A program made the translations under genes and the position numbers. The notes below the pieces were generated by a model, which was not told where the DNA came from, made no database searches, and saw only the letters and a list, made by a program, of their open reading frames with translations. A stretch of 64,000 nt of DNA from Amycolatopsis sp. MtRt-6 (GTDB lineage: Bacteria; Actinomycetota; Actinomycetes; Mycobacteriales; Pseudonocardiaceae): NCBI RefSeq assembly GCF_017308975.1, contig NZ_JADWPD010000024.1, positions 1-64,000 on the forward strand. The letters are read 5' to 3'. Positions 62,108 through 64,000 of this stretch are shown here, one piece after another. Position 1 is the stretch's first letter. Each line of letters begins with the position of its first letter.

Positions 62108-62266
62108 GCGGCCACGGTGCTCAGCGGATGTCTTCCCGGCGTCATCGGCGTGTCACAGGTTCGCGACGGTGGACCATATGCCTGCCCCAACCCGAACCTG
62201 GTCACACGAGCGGCTGCTCGCGCGGTGAAACTTGTTCCACCGGCCGGGGGATGCCAGTCTCGGGGC

Positions 62267-63112
62267 GTGCCGATCTTCTCCGCGCCGGACGGAACCGCGC
62301 TCGCCTGCCACTTCTCCGGCCCGGGGACCGAGCCGCCGGTGGTGTGCCTGCCCGGCGGCCCGATGCGGGCGGGTGTGTACCTCGGTGACCTCGGCGGCCT
62401 GAGCGCCCGGCGTCGCCTCGCCGTGCTCGACCTCCGCGGCACCGGCGGCTCCGAAGAGCCCGCCGACCCCGCGACCTACCGGTGCGATCGCCAGATCGAG
62501 GACGTCGAGGCCCTGCGCAAGCACCTCGGCCTCGACCGCTTCGACCTCCTCGGGCATTCGGCCGGGGCGAGCCTGGCCGTCCGGTACGCGGCCCGGTACC
62601 CGCGGCGCCTGCGCCGGCTCGCCCTGATCGCGCCGAGCCCGCGGGCCGTCGGCTTCGACGTGCCGGCCGCCGAACGGCGGCGGATCATGGCCCGGCGGGC
62701 CGGCGCTCCGTGGTTCGATGCCGCGGCCGCCGCCTACGAGTCGATTGCCGCGAAGACCGCGACCAGCGCGGACTGGGCCGCCTTCGCCCCGTTCTACTAC
62801 GGCCGCTGGGATGCCGCGGCCCGGCAGCACCAGGCCGGCGAACCCGGGCAGCGCAACGGCGCGGCCGCGCGGATCTACAACTCCGACGGCGCTTTCGAGC
62901 CCGAGGCGACCCGTGCCGCGCTCGGCGCCGTCACCGCGCCGGTGCTCGTGCTGGCCGGCGAACTGGACTGGATCGCCGGCCCGGCCGTCGCGGAGCGCTT
63001 CGCGGCGCTGTTCCCGGACGGCCGCGCCGTGGTCCTGCCCGGAGCCGTGCACTACCCGTGGCTGGACGACGCGGCCGCCTTCGGGTCAGCCGTAGGCGGT
63101 TTCCTGGCCTGA
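62267..63112 (+). CDS. alpha/beta hydrolase, proline iminopeptidase-like
   Basis: The 281-residue hydrolase has the nucleophile elbow GHSAG, an oxyanion region VVCLPGGPMRAGVYLGDLGG, an acid Asp in LAGELDWIAG and the His in PGAVHYPWLDD. The GGPMRAG form of the N-terminal loop suits proline iminopeptidase-type enzymes, but esters are equally possible. GTG 62267 follows CGGGG. Its end overlaps the pirin gene by 27 nt. Confidence 0.85.
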   Translation: MPIFSAPDGTALACHFSGPGTEPPVVCLPGGPMRAGVYLGDLGGLSARRRLAVLDLRGTGGSEEPADPATYRCDRQIEDVEALRKHLGLDRFDLLGHSAGASLAVRYAARYPRRLRRLALIAPSPRAVGFDVPAAERRRIMARRAGAPWFDAAAAAYESIAAKTATSADWAAFAPFYYGRWDAAARQHQAGEPGQRNGAAARIYNSDGAFEPEATRAALGAVTAPVLVLAGELDWIAGPAVAERFAALFPDGRAVVLPGAVHYPWLDDAAAFGSAVGGFLA

Positions 63113-64000
63113 GCCCGGATTCCGGCGGGGCTTGATGCGGACGGCCGGCAGCGCGGGGGCCGGCAGGCGCTCGCCCGGATAGCCGGTCACGCTGCCGAAC
63201 TGGTCGGATCCGGCTTGCCACGCTTCGCGGAACGCGGCGATCTCCTCGTGGGTGCGGCCGACGAAGTTCCACCACATCAGGATTTCTTCGTCGAACGGGG
63301 TCCCGCCCAGCAGCAGGAACCGGGCCGGTTCCGTGCCGCGGTTGCTCAGGGTCAGCGAGCGCACCCCGGTGCCGACGTACCCCAGTTCCGCGGCCCGGAC
63401 GCGGGTGCCGGCCACGACGACGGCACCGGTGTCGACCAGGACACCGTGCTCGAAACCGGGGTCCACGCCGAGCGACATGTGGGCGTCCGGGCCGAGCACG
63501 ACTTCCGCGCCCAGCAGCGGCGTGAACGTCGGGATCGGCGACGTCCGGCCGGCGAGCGACCCGAGGAACACGCGGATTTCCGCGCCTTCGATCCGGTTCA
63601 CCGAAGGGACGTAGTGGTCGAAGGCCCGCGCCGTGTCCCGGTGCCGTTCGGGCAGGGCCACCCAGAGCTGGACGCCGTGCAGCGTTTTCGTGGCGGCGGT
63701 CGAGACTTCGGAGTGGCAGATGCCGTGCCCGCCGGTCATGAGGTTCAGTTCGCCGGGCCGGACCATCGCGTGCGTGCCGAGGCTGTCCCGGTGTTCGATT
63801 TCCCCGGAGAAAAGCCAGCTGACGGTCTGCAAACCGGTGTGCGGATGCGGAGCGACGTCCATCGCGCCGGGCCCGGCGACCTCGTCCGGGCCGTAGTGGT
63901 CGGCGAAGCACCACGCGCCGATCAGCGACCGCGACCGCTGCGGAAGGGTGCGCCGGACCCGCATCGCACGCGGACCACCGAGCGGCACCTCACGCGGAGC
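63086..64000 (-). CDS. pirin-family cupin protein (5' end outside the window)
   Basis: At least 304 residues are visible; the frame is open to the window edge and the visible start REVPLGGPRAM is where most pirins are already about 10 residues in, so only the extreme N-terminus is missing. The N-terminal cupin holds HPHTGLQTVSWLFSGEIEH, with HxH and the Glu/His iron ligands, and GGHGICHSE. Pirins bind iron and may be quercetinases or redox sensors. It overlaps the hydrolase tail by 27 nt. Confidence 0.9.
   Translation of the reverse strand, partial: APREVPLGGPRAMRVRRTLPQRSRSLIGAWCFADHYGPDEVAGPGAMDVAPHPHTGLQTVSWLFSGEIEHRDSLGTHAMVRPGELNLMTGGHGICHSEVSTAATKTLHGVQLWVALPERHRDTARAFDHYVPSVNRIEGAEIRVFLGSLAGRTSPIPTFTPLLGAEVVLGPDAHMSLGVDPGFEHGVLVDTGAVVVAGTRVRAAELGYVGTGVRSLTLSNRGTEPARFLLLGGTPFDEEILMWWNFVGRTHEEIAAFREAWQAGSDQFGSVTGYPGERLPAPALPAVRIKPRRNPGSGQETAYG

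Overview
The window is very GC-rich, has third-codon-position G/C bias throughout, many GTG starts, F420-type LLM oxidoreductases, a mycothiol-type DinB protein, a SAM-IV riboswitch, an ileS T-box and a SigC-like ECF sigma factor. Together these point to an actinobacterial chromosome, most likely Pseudonocardiaceae such as Amycolatopsis (inference from gene content and repeats; no search was run). It reads as ordinary chromosome: no integrase, transposase, phage, CRISPR array, rRNA or tRNA gene was seen.

Layout. 1-8.7 kb: a small membrane protein, an ArsR-like regulator divergent from a DHA2-type exporter, ileS under a T-box leader, a class B penicillin-binding protein and a paralogue of the ArsR-like regulator. 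8.8-15.3 kb: a CPA1 antiporter, a decayed M23 peptidase followed by an 85-bp palindromic repeat, a SAM-IV riboswitch controlling a class V aminotransferase, two tandem paralogous membrane proteins, then lspA and an RluA-family pseudouridine synthase. 15.3-25.5 kb: a regulator-like protein with a decapeptide repeat, a 2209-residue protein made of four complete DUF885 peptidase-like units, fumarylacetoacetase and an LLM oxidoreductase. 25.5-31.2 kb: a sortase-like protein with Ser in place of the catalytic Cys, a Ppx/GppA protein, a small acidic protein, and a GH65 phosphorylase with its beta-phosphoglucomutase partner.

31.2-45.5 kb is dense with small regulators beside their targets (ArsR/thioesterase, MarR/PPOX, ROK, HxlR/SnoaL-like, SigC with a zinc-finger membrane anti-sigma, PucR-like after a two-subunit molybdenum hydroxylase, TetR/SDR), several with visible palindromic operators. 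45.5-51.5 kb: a MoxR-VWA pair, an adenosine deaminase-like protein, an orphan MT0933-type antitoxin, recQ and the second 85-bp repeat. 51.5-64 kb: an SDR, two adjacent proteins sharing a domain, a DinB protein, soxR with a SoxR box in front of an FMN reductase, a lipoprotein-histidine kinase-response regulator operon, a PAP2 phosphatase, a PLP decarboxylase-like enzyme, a secreted protein with two serine-protease domains, an alpha/beta hydrolase and a pirin cut by the window edge.

Architecture. Nine of the 17 convergent gene pairs overlap tail to tail and three more are within 4 nt; the four pairs separated by more than 60 nt all hold a palindromic element. At least a dozen genes have an nAnnnT -10 box ending 6-8 nt before the start codon, so leaderless transcripts look common. 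The oddest items are the fourfold DUF885 protein, the MarR/PPOX pair whose two opposite start codons share one perfect palindrome, and the two 85-bp palindromic repeats with swapped arms and compensatory changes.
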